Positions 43,073-51,039 of a DNA stretch of 64,000 nt are shown here, in pieces; position 1 is the first letter of the stretch, and every line of letters starts with the position of its first letter. A program made the position numbers and the translations under genes. The notes beneath the pieces are model-generated. The model saw only the letters and a list, made by a program, of their open reading frames with translations. It had not been told where the DNA came from and searched no databases. The stretch is from Chryseobacterium elymi. Its GTDB lineage: Bacteria; Bacteroidota; Bacteroidia; Flavobacteriales; Weeksellaceae. The stretch spans positions 1 to 64,000 of the forward strand of contig NZ_QNUH01000015.1 in assembly GCF_003385495.1 (NCBI RefSeq), written 5' to 3'.

Positions 43073-44041
43073 ATGTCATTAATAGATTTATCAAAACAAG
43101 TTGCTCTAGGAATTGATATCGGCGGAACCAATACAAAGTTCGGAGTAGTAAACCATCGCGGTGAAGTTCTGGAAAAAGGAAGTCTGAGAACTGATGAATA
43201 CGAAAAAGTGGAAGACTTTATCGATGCTTTGTATGAACAGGTTCAGCCCCTGATCGAAAAATACGGTACAGAAAAAAACTTTGACGGAATTGGGGTAGGT
43301 GCTCCTAACGCCAACTATTATAAAGGAACCATCGAGCAGGCTCCTAATTTACCATGGAAAGGTATGATTCCTTTCAGCGAGCTGATGAAAGCTAAATTCA
43401 GCCTGCCATGCACCATTACCAATGATGCTAATGCAGCCGCCCTTGGGGAAATGCTTTTCGGAGCAGCCCGTGGTATGAAGGATTTCATTATGATCACTCT
43501 GGGAACTGGTGTAGGCAGCGGAATCATTTCCAATGGAAGTCTGATTTACGGGCATGACGGCTTTGCAGGAGAACTTGGCCATACCATTGTAAAACCTGGC
43601 GGAAGAAAGCACTGGAGTACAGGATCTGAAGGAAGCTTAGAAGCTTATGCCTCGGCTACCGGAATTGCAATCACCGCAAAAAAAATGAGAGCTGAATTTC
43701 CTGAATCTTTATTGAATCAATATCCTGAAGAATCTATTAACTCAAAAACGGTACATGAATGTGCACTGAAAGGTGACCCGATTTCTATTGAGGTTTTCAG
43801 ATATACGGGGCAGAAACTGGGTGAAGCTTTGGCAAATTTCGTCATGTTCTCTTCACCGGAAGCCATTCTTTTATTCGGCGGCGTGATCAAGGCCGGTGAC
43901 TTTATTTTGAAGCCCGCAAAGCTTCATATGGAAAGAAATCTTCTTCCGATTTTCAGAAATAAGGTGAAGCTGGTTTTCAGTGAACTTGATGAAGCAGACG
44001 CTGCCATTCTTGGAGCGAGTGCTTTAGTCTGGGAAAAATAA
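43073..44041 (+). CDS. ROK family sugar kinase without the usual zinc cysteines
   Basis: A 322-residue sugar-kinase-fold protein. Phosphate-binding motif LGIDIGGTNTKFGVV, catalytic Asp in TITNDANAAALGE, ATP-site LGTGVGSGII and the E-x-G-H of AGELGHTIV are all present, fitting a glucokinase-type ROK enzyme. The following segment, where most ROK proteins have a CxCGxxGCxE zinc site, reads GGRKHWSTGSEGSLEAYAS, with no cysteine. The substrate is probably a hexose but unproven. It is monocistronic, with a terminator at 44067-44087. Confidence 0.85.
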   Translation: MSLIDLSKQVALGIDIGGTNTKFGVVNHRGEVLEKGSLRTDEYEKVEDFIDALYEQVQPLIEKYGTEKNFDGIGVGAPNANYYKGTIEQAPNLPWKGMIPFSELMKAKFSLPCTITNDANAAALGEMLFGAARGMKDFIMITLGTGVGSGIISNGSLIYGHDGFAGELGHTIVKPGGRKHWSTGSEGSLEAYASATGIAITAKKMRAEFPESLLNQYPEESINSKTVHECALKGDPISIEVFRYTGQKLGEALANFVMFSSPEAILLFGGVIKAGDFILKPAKLHMERNLLPIFRNKVKLVFSELDEADAAILGASALVWEK

Positions 44042-44066
44042 CTGAAAACAACATTAAAAATAACAG

Positions 44067-44087
44067 AAGCATCCTTTTGGGATGCTT
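44067..44087 (+). terminator. intrinsic terminator after the ROK gene
   Basis: An 8-bp stem AAGCATCC / GGATGCTT (44067-44074 with 44080-44087), followed by T-rich sequence. Confidence 0.8.
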
Positions 44088-44254
44088 TTGTGTTTTCAAA
44101 ACAAGGATTGCAAATTGATTTTCTTGCACCTTAAAAACAAATTTTAAATATTAGTCTTGCTCCTTTTCGTATATCCAACTTATAAGGTTTATTTTCCAAT
44201 AATAAAAAAGCAACGTATCAATTCTGTTTTAAATCATTGGATTTCTCATCCTAA

Positions 44255-44335
44255 ATGAAAAAGTTTTTCTTACTTTTGATTGGTTTTTTACTCATTTTCT
44301 GCAAATGCAGAGAGAAGAAAACGGCAAATAAATAA
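44255..44335 (+). CDS. possible 26-residue lipoprotein-like peptide
   Basis: ATG at 44255 opens a 26-codon frame: MKKFFLLLIGFLLIFCKC, then REKKTANK. A basic start, a hydrophobic run and a lipobox-like IFC form a complete lipoprotein signal, leaving only a ten-residue Cys/Lys-rich peptide after processing. The stop is 9 bp before msrA, so it could be a small lysis/entericidin-like lipoprotein, an upstream coupling peptide, or chance. The rest of the 300-bp ROK-msrA gap shows nothing else. Confidence 0.4.
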   Translation: MKKFFLLLIGFLLIFCKCREKKTANK

Positions 44336-44344
44336 TTAAAAATA

Positions 44345-44899
44345 ATGGATAATAATAATTTAGAACAGATTACTTTCGGCGGCGGATGCTTCTGGTGTGT
44401 GGAAAGCTGTTTCAATATGCTTAATGGCGTGCAATCTGCTATCTCCGGATATTCAGGAGGCCACAAAGACAATCCAACCTATGAGGAAGTGTGTACAGGA
44501 GAAACGGGACACGCTGAAGTGGTACAGATTACTTTCGACCCTAAAATCATTTCTTATGCACAGCTGATGGATGTATTTTTCTTCCTTCATGATCCTACCC
44601 AGCTAAACAGGCAGGGTAATGATATTGGAACACAATACCGTTCTGTTATTTATTATAAAGATGGTGCAGAAAAGGCTAAAGCTGAAGAAGCTCTTAAAAA
44701 ATCCGAAAAATCGGGAAAATGGCCCGGAAAATATGTGACAGAAATAACTCAGTTCGAGAAGTTTTGGCCAGCAGAACAGTATCACCAGGGCTATTATAAC
44801 GAAAATCCTACACAGCCATACTGCAGCGCGGTAGTAGGCCCGAAGATACAGAAGTTTAAAAAACATTTCGGAGAGCTGGGAATGCTGAATGAAGCGTAA
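44345..44899 (+). CDS. msrA: peptide-methionine (S)-S-oxide reductase MsrA
   Basis: A 184-residue enzyme. The catalytic GGGCFWCVE motif is at residues ~12-20, with SGYSGGHKDNPTYEEVCTGETGHAEVVQI, FFFLHDPTQLNRQGNDIGTQYRS and PAEQYHQGYY, all diagnostic of MsrA. It repairs methionine S-sulfoxide in oxidised proteins, with thioredoxin as the likely reductant. There is no fused MsrB domain. It has no signal peptide, so it acts in the cytoplasm. Confidence 0.97.
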   Translation: MDNNNLEQITFGGGCFWCVESCFNMLNGVQSAISGYSGGHKDNPTYEEVCTGETGHAEVVQITFDPKIISYAQLMDVFFFLHDPTQLNRQGNDIGTQYRSVIYYKDGAEKAKAEEALKKSEKSGKWPGKYVTEITQFEKFWPAEQYHQGYYNENPTQPYCSAVVGPKIQKFKKHFGELGMLNEA

Positions 44900-44906
44900 A
44901 AAATAT

Positions 44907-44935
44907 AAAGCGAATATCTATTGGATGTTCGCTTT
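44907..44935. terminator. intrinsic terminator between msrA and the convergent membrane-protein gene
   Basis: Stem AAAGCGAA-ATC / GAT-TTCGCTTT (44907-44918 with 44924-44935, one internal mismatch), followed by eight T. It marks the left edge of the two-component/AAA+ region. Confidence 0.8.
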
Positions 44936-44948
44936 TTTTTGTGAAAAT

Positions 44949-45803
44949 TTATTCTTCTGCTTCTATAGAATCTTTTTGTTTGCCAGCGTATTTATAAATA
45001 ATAAGAGCCGTTGATTTTCGCAATTCTCTTCCGTTATCCGGATCTATTCCATCGTCCGTAAAAAACTCAACCTCATTATAATATTTTGAATACCACGTCC
45101 TGCCAAGAGCATTCTGGTCTGTAAGAGTATCTTTTCTCATAATCTTTTTAAAATGCTGAAACCGATGTTTATTCATAGCTACAACATCAAGCCCAGGCCT
45201 AATATAACCACTGTCTGTCGCAACATACCTTTCCCCATCCCAATACATATATTTCTTTTCATCATCAGGTTTCATCCCTGCTATTAAGCCTAAGGTAAGA
45301 GATCCACTATTAATTTTCTTATTGTTGGAGAACACAATATTTCCAGTGACAAGGCATACCAGCAATGCAATTTCCATAATACCCAAGCCATTTTGCTTCA
45401 TAAATTCAGGCATTTTGAAATACTGTTCATTGGTAATATTGATAATGAGTTTTGAAAACCTATCCGTTATTGATTCTTCATCTTCATCAATATTAATCTT
45501 TACCGTTGTTTTATTGGCATCATCATCTCTTTTAATATAGGTTCTGGAAAAATGTGCAAAATCATCATACCCAACATACTTGCTTAGTTTATCCAACTTA
45601 TAGGGTTCAATGCTTATTTCATTTCTCGTTCCGGCAATATAAGCATCATAATATCTAACAAGAGTTCTCTCATCGATATCAAAATTCAAAGTTTCCTCTA
45701 AATGCACACTTAAGAAAAGGGCTATCCCATTCTTTTTATTTTTCCCTGAATCAATTCCCCCCTGCTTGAAAACCTCATGAATTAGTAGTTTTATTTTGGA
45801 CAT
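44949..45803 (-). CDS. single-pass membrane protein of unknown function, regulon member
   Basis: A 284-residue protein not matched to a named family. Residues ~1-95 are a soluble helical domain (LFLSVHLEETLNFDIDERTLVRYYDAYIAG, then KLDKLSKYVGYDDFAHFSRTYI) of a kind seen at the N-terminus of several flavobacterial proteins. An acidic linker, then one hydrophobic segment at ~140-157 (GIMEIALLVCLVTGNIVF) leads to a C-terminal domain of ~120 residues (MYWDGERYVATDSGYIRPG...GRTWYSKYYNEVEFFTDDG). Its promoter carries the palindrome shared with the operon at 48857 and the gene at 53400, at the same spacing, so it belongs to the same regulon. Confidence 0.65.
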   Translation of the reverse strand: MSKIKLLIHEVFKQGGIDSGKNKKNGIALFLSVHLEETLNFDIDERTLVRYYDAYIAGTRNEISIEPYKLDKLSKYVGYDDFAHFSRTYIKRDDDANKTTVKINIDEDEESITDRFSKLIINITNEQYFKMPEFMKQNGLGIMEIALLVCLVTGNIVFSNNKKINSGSLTLGLIAGMKPDDEKKYMYWDGERYVATDSGYIRPGLDVVAMNKHRFQHFKKIMRKDTLTDQNALGRTWYSKYYNEVEFFTDDGIDPDNGRELRKSTALIIYKYAGKQKDSIEAEE

Positions 45804-45825
45804 AATTAGTTTTTAAAGGCAATTA

Positions 45826-45870
45826 CAAAATAGGTGATTTTCGACCATGTCGCATTACGGGTTTCCGCAA
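45826..45870 (-). promoter_or_regulatory. promoter with shared palindrome, site 1
   Basis: On the minus strand TTGCGG-AAAC-CCGTAA (45870-45855) lies exactly 37 bp before an octamer ending TTTG (CTATTTTG, 45833-45826). This is the same spacing as sites 2 and 3. The half-sites differ from a perfect TTACGG/CCGTAA pair at one base. Confidence 0.65.
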
Positions 45871-46018
45871 TGAAATTCCTGTCCATTTCCTGTCTATCGA
45901 TGTCCATGTTTTGTCTAACACATGCGTCATCATTTGTCGCACCTTTGCTTCAGAAATCAGTGACAAACAAAACATTACAAAAACAAAAATACGAAACTGA
46001 TTTCAAAACTCACCAGAT

Positions 46019-46113
46019 AAAACGGAGGAAAACTCCGGGTTGGGAAGCAGATGTTTCTCCTCCGTTTTTGAAGGTTTACTTCCCAAAAATTTAAGAAGCG
46101 CTTCGAAATTTTT
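46019..46113 (+). other. structured leader with alternative hairpins
   Basis: The 382-bp gap before the tiny gene at 46186 holds several competing stems. Hairpin A is a perfect 11-bp pair (46019-46029 with 46058-46068, CGGAGGA/TCCTCCG) followed by a T run, terminator-like. Hairpin C, CGGAG-GAAAA-CTCCG (46023-46037), uses the same left arm. Pair B, TTGGGAAG with CTTCCCAA (46040-46047 with 46079-46086), starts in the loop of A and ends outside it, so A and B would form a pseudoknot or exclude one another. Hairpin D (46085-46092 with 46106-46113) is AAAAATTT/AAATTTTT around GAAGCGCTTC. The arrangement looks like a regulatory RNA. Confidence 0.5.
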
Positions 46114-46185
46114 AACCGTGTAACACTGCTTACGATCTGTTTCGTGAGGAAGAACACCAGTGCCAAATTTTAAATTTTTAAACCA

Positions 46186-46347
46186 ATGTTAGAATTAATA
46201 TTGATGCTACTGGGATTAGCATTTTCAAATAACAACGCAAATACTACATCAGATAATAATAGTAATCAGGGGCAGACAACAGTTCAACTGACAGATCCGG
46301 GGGATACGGGTGGAGATACGGGACCAATTCTTCCTCCAAAAAAATAG
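46186..46347 (+). CDS. 53-residue exported-looking Asn/Thr/Pro-rich peptide
   Basis: ATG at 46186, TAG at 46345-46347. The product has a short hydrophobic start (MLELILMLLGLAFS), then a polar low-complexity part (NNNANTTSDNNSNQGQTTVQ) and an end LTDPGDTGGDTGPILPPKK. There are no cysteines and no recognised family. The hydrophobic run could be an uncleaved anchor or a signal peptide. It sits between a long structured leader and a strong terminator, 45 bp upstream of the histidine kinase gene, so a link to that sensor is plausible but unproven. Confidence 0.55.
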   Translation: MLELILMLLGLAFSNNNANTTSDNNSNQGQTTVQLTDPGDTGGDTGPILPPKK

Positions 46348-46352
46348 AATGT

Positions 46353-46376
46353 AAACCACTCATTATAGAGTGGTTT
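46353..46376 (+). terminator. strong terminator directly in front of the kinase gene
   Basis: A perfect 9-bp stem AAACCACTC / GAGTGGTTT (46353-46361 with 46368-46376) followed by a T run to about 46381. The kinase ATG is 16 bp beyond the stem and no clear -7 element fits between, suggesting read-through control. Confidence 0.85.
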
Positions 46377-46392
46377 TTTTTATTTTAGTAAG

Positions 46393-48054
46393 ATGGTAAG
46401 ATATCTATTATTCTTTCTCGTTATTATTCTTTCTTGCAAAGAGAAAGTATCAATAAACAGCAATACTATCAAAGGAAATATATTATATGACGAAGGAGAG
46501 CAACTTCTTCAGAAAAATAGTATTGAGGCTTATTCAAAATTCCAACAGGCTTTGAGCTATTACCACAAAGAAAAAGATTCATCAAATATTTCAAAAAGTT
46601 TGATATGTCAGGCAATCACACAAAAGCAGATAGGAGACGTGTTTGGTGCCGAAACTACATTAGTCGAGGCCATTGGCTTTATGAAAGATAATGACGAAAG
46701 CCTTTATTCCTTGTATGGTAACATTGCAGAATTAAAGTATGATCAGAAAGAATACAGTGATGCAGAAAAATGGTATAATAAAGCCCTTGCTCAAAAAATA
46801 GATTCTCTACAAATACGATATAACGTCATTAACAGTAAAGCAGCGGCCGAATATCGGCAAGGAAAGTATTCATCTGCGATAAACACTTTACAAGAAATCA
46901 ACTTTTCAAAAATTACTGATATAAAGCTTCTAAACAGAATCAAAGAAAATATTGTTTACATTAAGTGGCTGCAAAACAAAGATTACCCTGCGCATAGAGA
47001 GTTTAAAAAAATTTTAGATTCAAAATTAAAGAGTCAAGATGACTGGGGCGCAAATTCAAGTTATTCTCATTTAGCAGAAATATATCAGCAAACTAATCCA
47101 GATATTTCATTGTTTTATGCAAAACAAATGCTTAGCACTGCAGAAAAAATAAAAAGCCCTGAAGATCGCCTGGAAGCCATTGAAAGAATTTCTTTTGTAG
47201 ACAAACCATCTAACGCTATCTCCAATTTTATACAGTATAAAACACTTTCAGACAGTATTCAAAATTACAAAAATGCAAATAGAAACCGTTTTGCCTATAT
47301 TAAATACGACAGTGAGAAGAAAGAAACAGAAAACCAACGGCTAAAAGTTGATCAGGCTCAAAAGGAAAATCAGTTGATACGTCAGCAAGCTGCTCTGGCG
47401 GTCGCCATAATTGCCATCGTAGCCATCATTATTTTGTACCGTAGAAGACAAGCCAGGCTTAAGCGGGAGAATGAAATCAAATTAAAAAATGATCAATTAA
47501 GAATCTCAAAAAGAGTTCATGATGTTGTAGCCAACGGCATCTACCAGGTCATGACCAAAATAGAAAATCAGGAACATTTTGATAAGGAAAATGCTCTTGA
47601 TGAGCTGGAATTTGTTTACGAAAAGTCCAGGGATATTTCCTACGAAAAACCTGATCCGAGGCATGATAAAAAGGACCATAAAGATAGAATATCCAATCTT
47701 ATTGCATCTTTTAAAAATGAAACGATAGATACCTATATAGTAGGGAACGAAAACGAAATATGGACCGGAATTTCTCAATCATCATTTGAAGATATCTATC
47801 AGATTATCCGCGAGTTGCTCGTTAATATGAAAAAACATAGCCAGGCTTCACGTGTTATTTTTAAATTTGAAAGGATAAATAATTTAGTTAAAATCCAATA
47901 TACAGACGATGGAATCGGAATTCCGGGTGATATGATCTACAAAAATGGACTGACAAATACGGGAATCCGTATTGCTGCTATCCAAGGAGAAATTATTTTT
48001 GACAATAAATCCGAAAAAGGATTGAAAATTAATATTTCATTTCCTGCTTCTTAA
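46393..48054 (+). CDS. TPR-containing sensor histidine kinase (HisKA_3 type)
   Basis: A 553-residue sensor. It starts MVRYLLFFLVIILSCKEK, a lipoprotein-type signal (Cys ~15). Residues ~30-290 are TPR-like helical repeats (EAYSKFQQALSYYHKEKDSSNIS, DAEKWYNKALAQ, and others), then a coiled coil, a membrane segment at ~333-352 (LAVAIIAIVAIIILY) and a cytoplasmic kinase. The phospho-acceptor is probably His376 in SKRVHDVVANGIYQVM, and the ATP lid includes ELLVNMKKHSQAS and DDGIGIPGD, followed by TGIRIAAIQG. The response regulator gene begins 13 bp downstream. Periplasmic TPRs suggest sensing of a protein or peptide. Confidence 0.9.
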   Translation: MVRYLLFFLVIILSCKEKVSINSNTIKGNILYDEGEQLLQKNSIEAYSKFQQALSYYHKEKDSSNISKSLICQAITQKQIGDVFGAETTLVEAIGFMKDNDESLYSLYGNIAELKYDQKEYSDAEKWYNKALAQKIDSLQIRYNVINSKAAAEYRQGKYSSAINTLQEINFSKITDIKLLNRIKENIVYIKWLQNKDYPAHREFKKILDSKLKSQDDWGANSSYSHLAEIYQQTNPDISLFYAKQMLSTAEKIKSPEDRLEAIERISFVDKPSNAISNFIQYKTLSDSIQNYKNANRNRFAYIKYDSEKKETENQRLKVDQAQKENQLIRQQAALAVAIIAIVAIIILYRRRQARLKRENEIKLKNDQLRISKRVHDVVANGIYQVMTKIENQEHFDKENALDELEFVYEKSRDISYEKPDPRHDKKDHKDRISNLIASFKNETIDTYIVGNENEIWTGISQSSFEDIYQIIRELLVNMKKHSQASRVIFKFERINNLVKIQYTDDGIGIPGDMIYKNGLTNTGIRIAAIQGEIIFDNKSEKGLKINISFPAS

Positions 48055-48067
48055 AAAGACCTAAAGA

Positions 48068-48733
48068 ATGTTCAAAAAAATTTTAATAGCCGAAGACCAC
48101 GAAATGGGTAGTTTATCTGTCCAAAAAACATTAGAAGAGCTCAACATTCCTAATGTTGACTATGTATATTATTGCGATGATGCTTTAGCAAAAGTTCAAA
48201 AATCTATTAGGGAAAATGACCTTTACGACTTATTGATCACTGATCTTTCATATGAAGAAGACCACCGCCTACAGAATATTAAAGATGGAAAACAACTGAT
48301 TGAAGAGGTAAGAGACTTACAACCATCACTAAAAGTCATTGTCTTTTCCGGTGAGCATAAATCAGGAATTATAGACTCCCTTTTTAATGACTGCAAGATC
48401 AACGGCTTTGTCCGTAAAGCCAGAAATGATTCTAAAGAATTGAAAAAAGCGATTGCAGCCGTTTACGCCAATGAAAGTTATCTGTCTCTCGATTTTAAAC
48501 AGGAAGTGAAAAAACTCAATAGTTATGAGTTTACATCTTATGATATTACACTTGTTTCTCTTCTTTCTCAGGGAGTACTGCAAAAAAATATACCAACCTA
48601 TCTACAGGCTAATAATATTAAACCCAACAGCCTAAGCAGCGTGGAAAAAAGGCTCAATAGCTTAAAAGAAAACCTCAATGTAGCGAGCAATGAGCAGCTT
48701 GTCGCTTTCTGCAAAGATCTGGGAATTATTTAA
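48068..48733 (+). CDS. response regulator with LuxR-type HTH
   Basis: A 221-residue two-domain regulator. The receiver has the acidic pair E9-D10, phospho-acceptor Asp59 in LLITDLS, and a conserved Ser/Lys switch (VFSGEH...VRKARND). The C-terminal part (YDITLVSLLSQGVLQKNIPTYLQ...SLSSVEKRLNSLKENL...SNEQLVAFCKDLGI) has the spacing of a NarL/LuxR DNA-binding domain, although the sequence is divergent. It is the cognate partner of the kinase 13 bp upstream. It is the best candidate to bind the palindrome found at 45855, 48785 and 53328; this is inference. Confidence 0.88.
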   Translation: MFKKILIAEDHEMGSLSVQKTLEELNIPNVDYVYYCDDALAKVQKSIRENDLYDLLITDLSYEEDHRLQNIKDGKQLIEEVRDLQPSLKVIVFSGEHKSGIIDSLFNDCKINGFVRKARNDSKELKKAIAAVYANESYLSLDFKQEVKKLNSYEFTSYDITLVSLLSQGVLQKNIPTYLQANNIKPNSLSSVEKRLNSLKENLNVASNEQLVAFCKDLGII

Positions 48734-48755
48734 TCTTGTTTTATTTTCTAGACAG

Positions 48756-48776
48756 GCCTTTCAATTTTTGGAAGGC
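48756..48776 (+). terminator. weak terminator after the response regulator
   Basis: A 7-bp stem GCCTTTC / GGAAGGC (48756-48762 with 48770-48776, one G-U pair) with only a short T tract. Confidence 0.45.
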
Positions 48777-48784
48777 TTTCCTAT

Positions 48785-48829
48785 TTACGGGAATCCGTAA
48801 GGAAAACTATTCCCTGTCCAATATTTTTG
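48785..48829 (+). promoter_or_regulatory. promoter with shared palindrome, site 2
   Basis: A perfect palindrome TTACGG-GAAT-CCGTAA (48785-48800) followed by GGAAAA, then a -7 element TATTTTTG at 48822-48829, 37 bp from the palindrome start. The palindrome covers the position of the usual -33 box, as expected for an activator site. It drives the five-gene operon starting at ATG 48857. Confidence 0.75.
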
Positions 48830-48856
48830 TCAGTATCAAATTTAAAAACTCAGGCA

Positions 48857-49306
48857 ATGGCGAAAATAATTTTTCAAAATGAAACACTGGCCGGTACATC
48901 CGAAATCAGGCCCGCTTCTACTCAAATTTTAAGTGACAGGGATATTCTAAAAAAACGTTCGGAAAAATATCTGAACTTAATTAAAACAATGGATACAGAA
49001 CTCCTTAGTGAAACAAGAGGAAAGGAAGACATGGTGGCAAAAATTCATGAAGAATTTGGCACCGCTCAGCTGGCTGATCTTCCCATAGGAATTTTAGCTA
49101 AATGCTATCTGGGGCATCCTCATGAAGTTCACACTTTAGATTTAAGTGCCGGGCAAATCATTAAACATTATACCATAGGAGAACCCCTTCCCGAACATTT
49201 TGAAAAAGCAAGAACCCTAGCTAAACACAACGCTTATCTTTTTGTAGAAGTATATAAAGATAAACTCATACTCATCCGCGAAGACGGAACAGCAGCCAAA
49301 CTATAA
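48857..49306 (+). CDS. 149-residue protein of unknown function, first gene of the AAA+ operon
   Basis: A soluble protein starting MAKIIFQNETLAGTSEIRPA. A TTG ten codons upstream overlaps the -7 element and cannot be the start. Residues ~30-60 are a charged helix (ILKKRSEKYLNLIKTMDTELLSETRG), and ~65-149 look like a mixed alpha/beta domain (LADLPIGILAKCYLGHPHEVHTLDLSAGQIIKHYTIGEPLPEHFEKARTLAKHNAYLFVEVYKDKLILIREDGTAAKL). The end, VYKDKLILIREDG, resembles a beta-hairpin. No family is recognised. The palindrome-controlled promoter lies directly upstream, and the membrane-hairpin protein gene starts 19 bp after its stop. Confidence 0.75.
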   Translation: MAKIIFQNETLAGTSEIRPASTQILSDRDILKKRSEKYLNLIKTMDTELLSETRGKEDMVAKIHEEFGTAQLADLPIGILAKCYLGHPHEVHTLDLSAGQIIKHYTIGEPLPEHFEKARTLAKHNAYLFVEVYKDKLILIREDGTAAKL

Positions 49307-49325
49307 CCCCTGAAAAATCAATACA

Positions 49326-51029
49326 ATGTCACAAAAAGTAATTTCATACGCAGACCTTTCAAGGATCAACAGTGCCTTGAACTCGCTCAAAGCAGATATG
49401 CGGGAAGTCAATATAGAATTGGGAGGCCTTAATACAAAGCATGACCACCTGAAAAGTGATTTATTACAGTTGGCCCTTTCCTTTTCTGATTTTGTAGAGT
49501 CGGATATAAAACATAAAGCGCTGCAACTCGCAGAAACGCGGCAGGGAAATCTCAAACAGGACCTTCAGATAAAGTTTGGATATTATGCAGAAATCCGCAG
49601 AATGGCCACCGGAATTCTCCAGGGTGTAGATACAGGAATTATAGGCGATGATACATTACGCCACACAACCGAGGAGGTTATGATAAAAGCCCCCAATTAT
49701 TGGCTAGCTCCAGCTTTGGTTGTACTTGCTTCCTGGATTCGCGATGATAAAAACACCACTGAAAAAGCACTGACCGAAAGCTTAAAAAGGGACGATTATA
49801 AAACAACTCTTTTCCTTATGCTTATTATGAGAAGATTAGGACGAAATGATGCTTGCTTCCAATGGATGAAAAGATATTTTCTTCATCAGAATCCACACAA
49901 TCTGGACAGGGAGTTTATCATTATTCTGGAAGCCATCACAACCGGAATTTTTCAGCCTGCTTCTCACCAGTTGATGATTACCAATGTTAAAAACTGGATC
50001 GATCAGCTTACTCAAACGGACAACTATATTGATAAACAGAAAGTTCAGTGGATTCATTTTTTTGAAACAAAAGGCTCCTTATCCTCGAAAAAATACCCGT
50101 TACTTGAAAAGTTTGCCACGAATTGGGAGAAGCTGAAAACCTCTGTAACCCAGGCAAGATCTCATCATGCATTAGATGTACACTTTAAAAGTATTTTTGA
50201 AACTACAACGGATTATTCTAAAGCAACAAAGATTCAGCTTGATGAAATTCTTTCCTTATTGGTTACCAATTTTGACGATGAAGAACTTCCATTGCAAAAT
50301 GAAGTCAGGCTCAATCAACTTATTATTCTGAAAGATGGAGATAAAAAAGCAGCGCAATCTTTAATGAATGAAGAGAAACACATTTTTGACGAAAAAGTAG
50401 ATTTCCTTCAGATGTTGACAAATGCTGCGTTCGACCCAGAATTAACTGGTGCCACAAAAGTTACACAGGCTCTTGCTGTTTCCATCAGTCAGCCCTGGAT
50501 TGTAGAAGCTCATGACACTTTTACCGCAAAATACAGAAATGAGGTAGAAGAAAAAGTTGAATTAATGATCGATGGCTTTAAGACCTCAACACCTGATGGA
50601 TCCGACGAAACAGAACAACTACAAAAACACGATCAGTACTGGACTGATTTTCTCGAAAATGAATTAAAAAAACTAACCTCTCCCTTAGTTGCAATCCTGG
50701 TTGGAATTTTAATTTCTGCGGCAAGTTTGCTCATTTTTAAATTTGGAATTATAGGAATAATCGGGGCCTTGATTGGTGGATTAATTATTTGGAGCTCTAT
50801 CAGTAATTATAAAAAAGCAAAGAAAAAAACGATAGAAACCATTACAGAAAGAAAGACCAAATCCAAAGAAGTTCTACGCGGATGCATTGCTGAAACCGTA
50901 GATTACAGAAAAGAATTTACCCACGAAGATGCAAAGGCTGAGATTTTAAGACAGACCTTAATGTCTATAACTCCCGAAGATTTTTCAAGCACATCCAGAG
51001 ATACAAGAACCATTTTACAACCTTCCTAA
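49326..51029 (+). CDS. large helical protein with C-terminal membrane hairpin
   Basis: A 567-residue protein of no recognised family. Residues ~1-80 form a long coiled-coil-like segment (LSRINSALNSLKADMREVNIELGGL...). Residues ~90-440 are alpha-helical, possibly repeat-like. At ~453-495 two hydrophobic stretches (LVAILVGILISAASLLIFKF and GIIGIIGALIGGLIIW) form a membrane hairpin, followed by a basic helix (YKKAKKKTIETITERKTKSKE) and a ~60-residue tail ending SRDTRTILQPS. Most of the protein should be cytoplasmic and membrane-tethered, a natural partner or recruiter for the AAA+ ATPase encoded three genes later. Confidence 0.75.
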   Translation: MSQKVISYADLSRINSALNSLKADMREVNIELGGLNTKHDHLKSDLLQLALSFSDFVESDIKHKALQLAETRQGNLKQDLQIKFGYYAEIRRMATGILQGVDTGIIGDDTLRHTTEEVMIKAPNYWLAPALVVLASWIRDDKNTTEKALTESLKRDDYKTTLFLMLIMRRLGRNDACFQWMKRYFLHQNPHNLDREFIIILEAITTGIFQPASHQLMITNVKNWIDQLTQTDNYIDKQKVQWIHFFETKGSLSSKKYPLLEKFATNWEKLKTSVTQARSHHALDVHFKSIFETTTDYSKATKIQLDEILSLLVTNFDDEELPLQNEVRLNQLIILKDGDKKAAQSLMNEEKHIFDEKVDFLQMLTNAAFDPELTGATKVTQALAVSISQPWIVEAHDTFTAKYRNEVEEKVELMIDGFKTSTPDGSDETEQLQKHDQYWTDFLENELKKLTSPLVAILVGILISAASLLIFKFGIIGIIGALIGGLIIWSSISNYKKAKKKTIETITERKTKSKEVLRGCIAETVDYRKEFTHEDAKAEILRQTLMSITPEDFSSTSRDTRTILQPS

Positions 51030-51039
51030 TAGTCACAAC

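Noticed and set aside
45834..46094. 86-codon plus-strand frame with a signal-peptide-like stretch
   Set aside because: It overlaps the shared palindrome and the hairpin-rich leader, has no promoter ahead of it and no plausible protein-like composition after the first 40 codons.
48827..48856. TTG start extending the 149-aa protein by ten residues
   Set aside because: The TTG overlaps the -7 element of the palindrome promoter, so it would not be within the mRNA.
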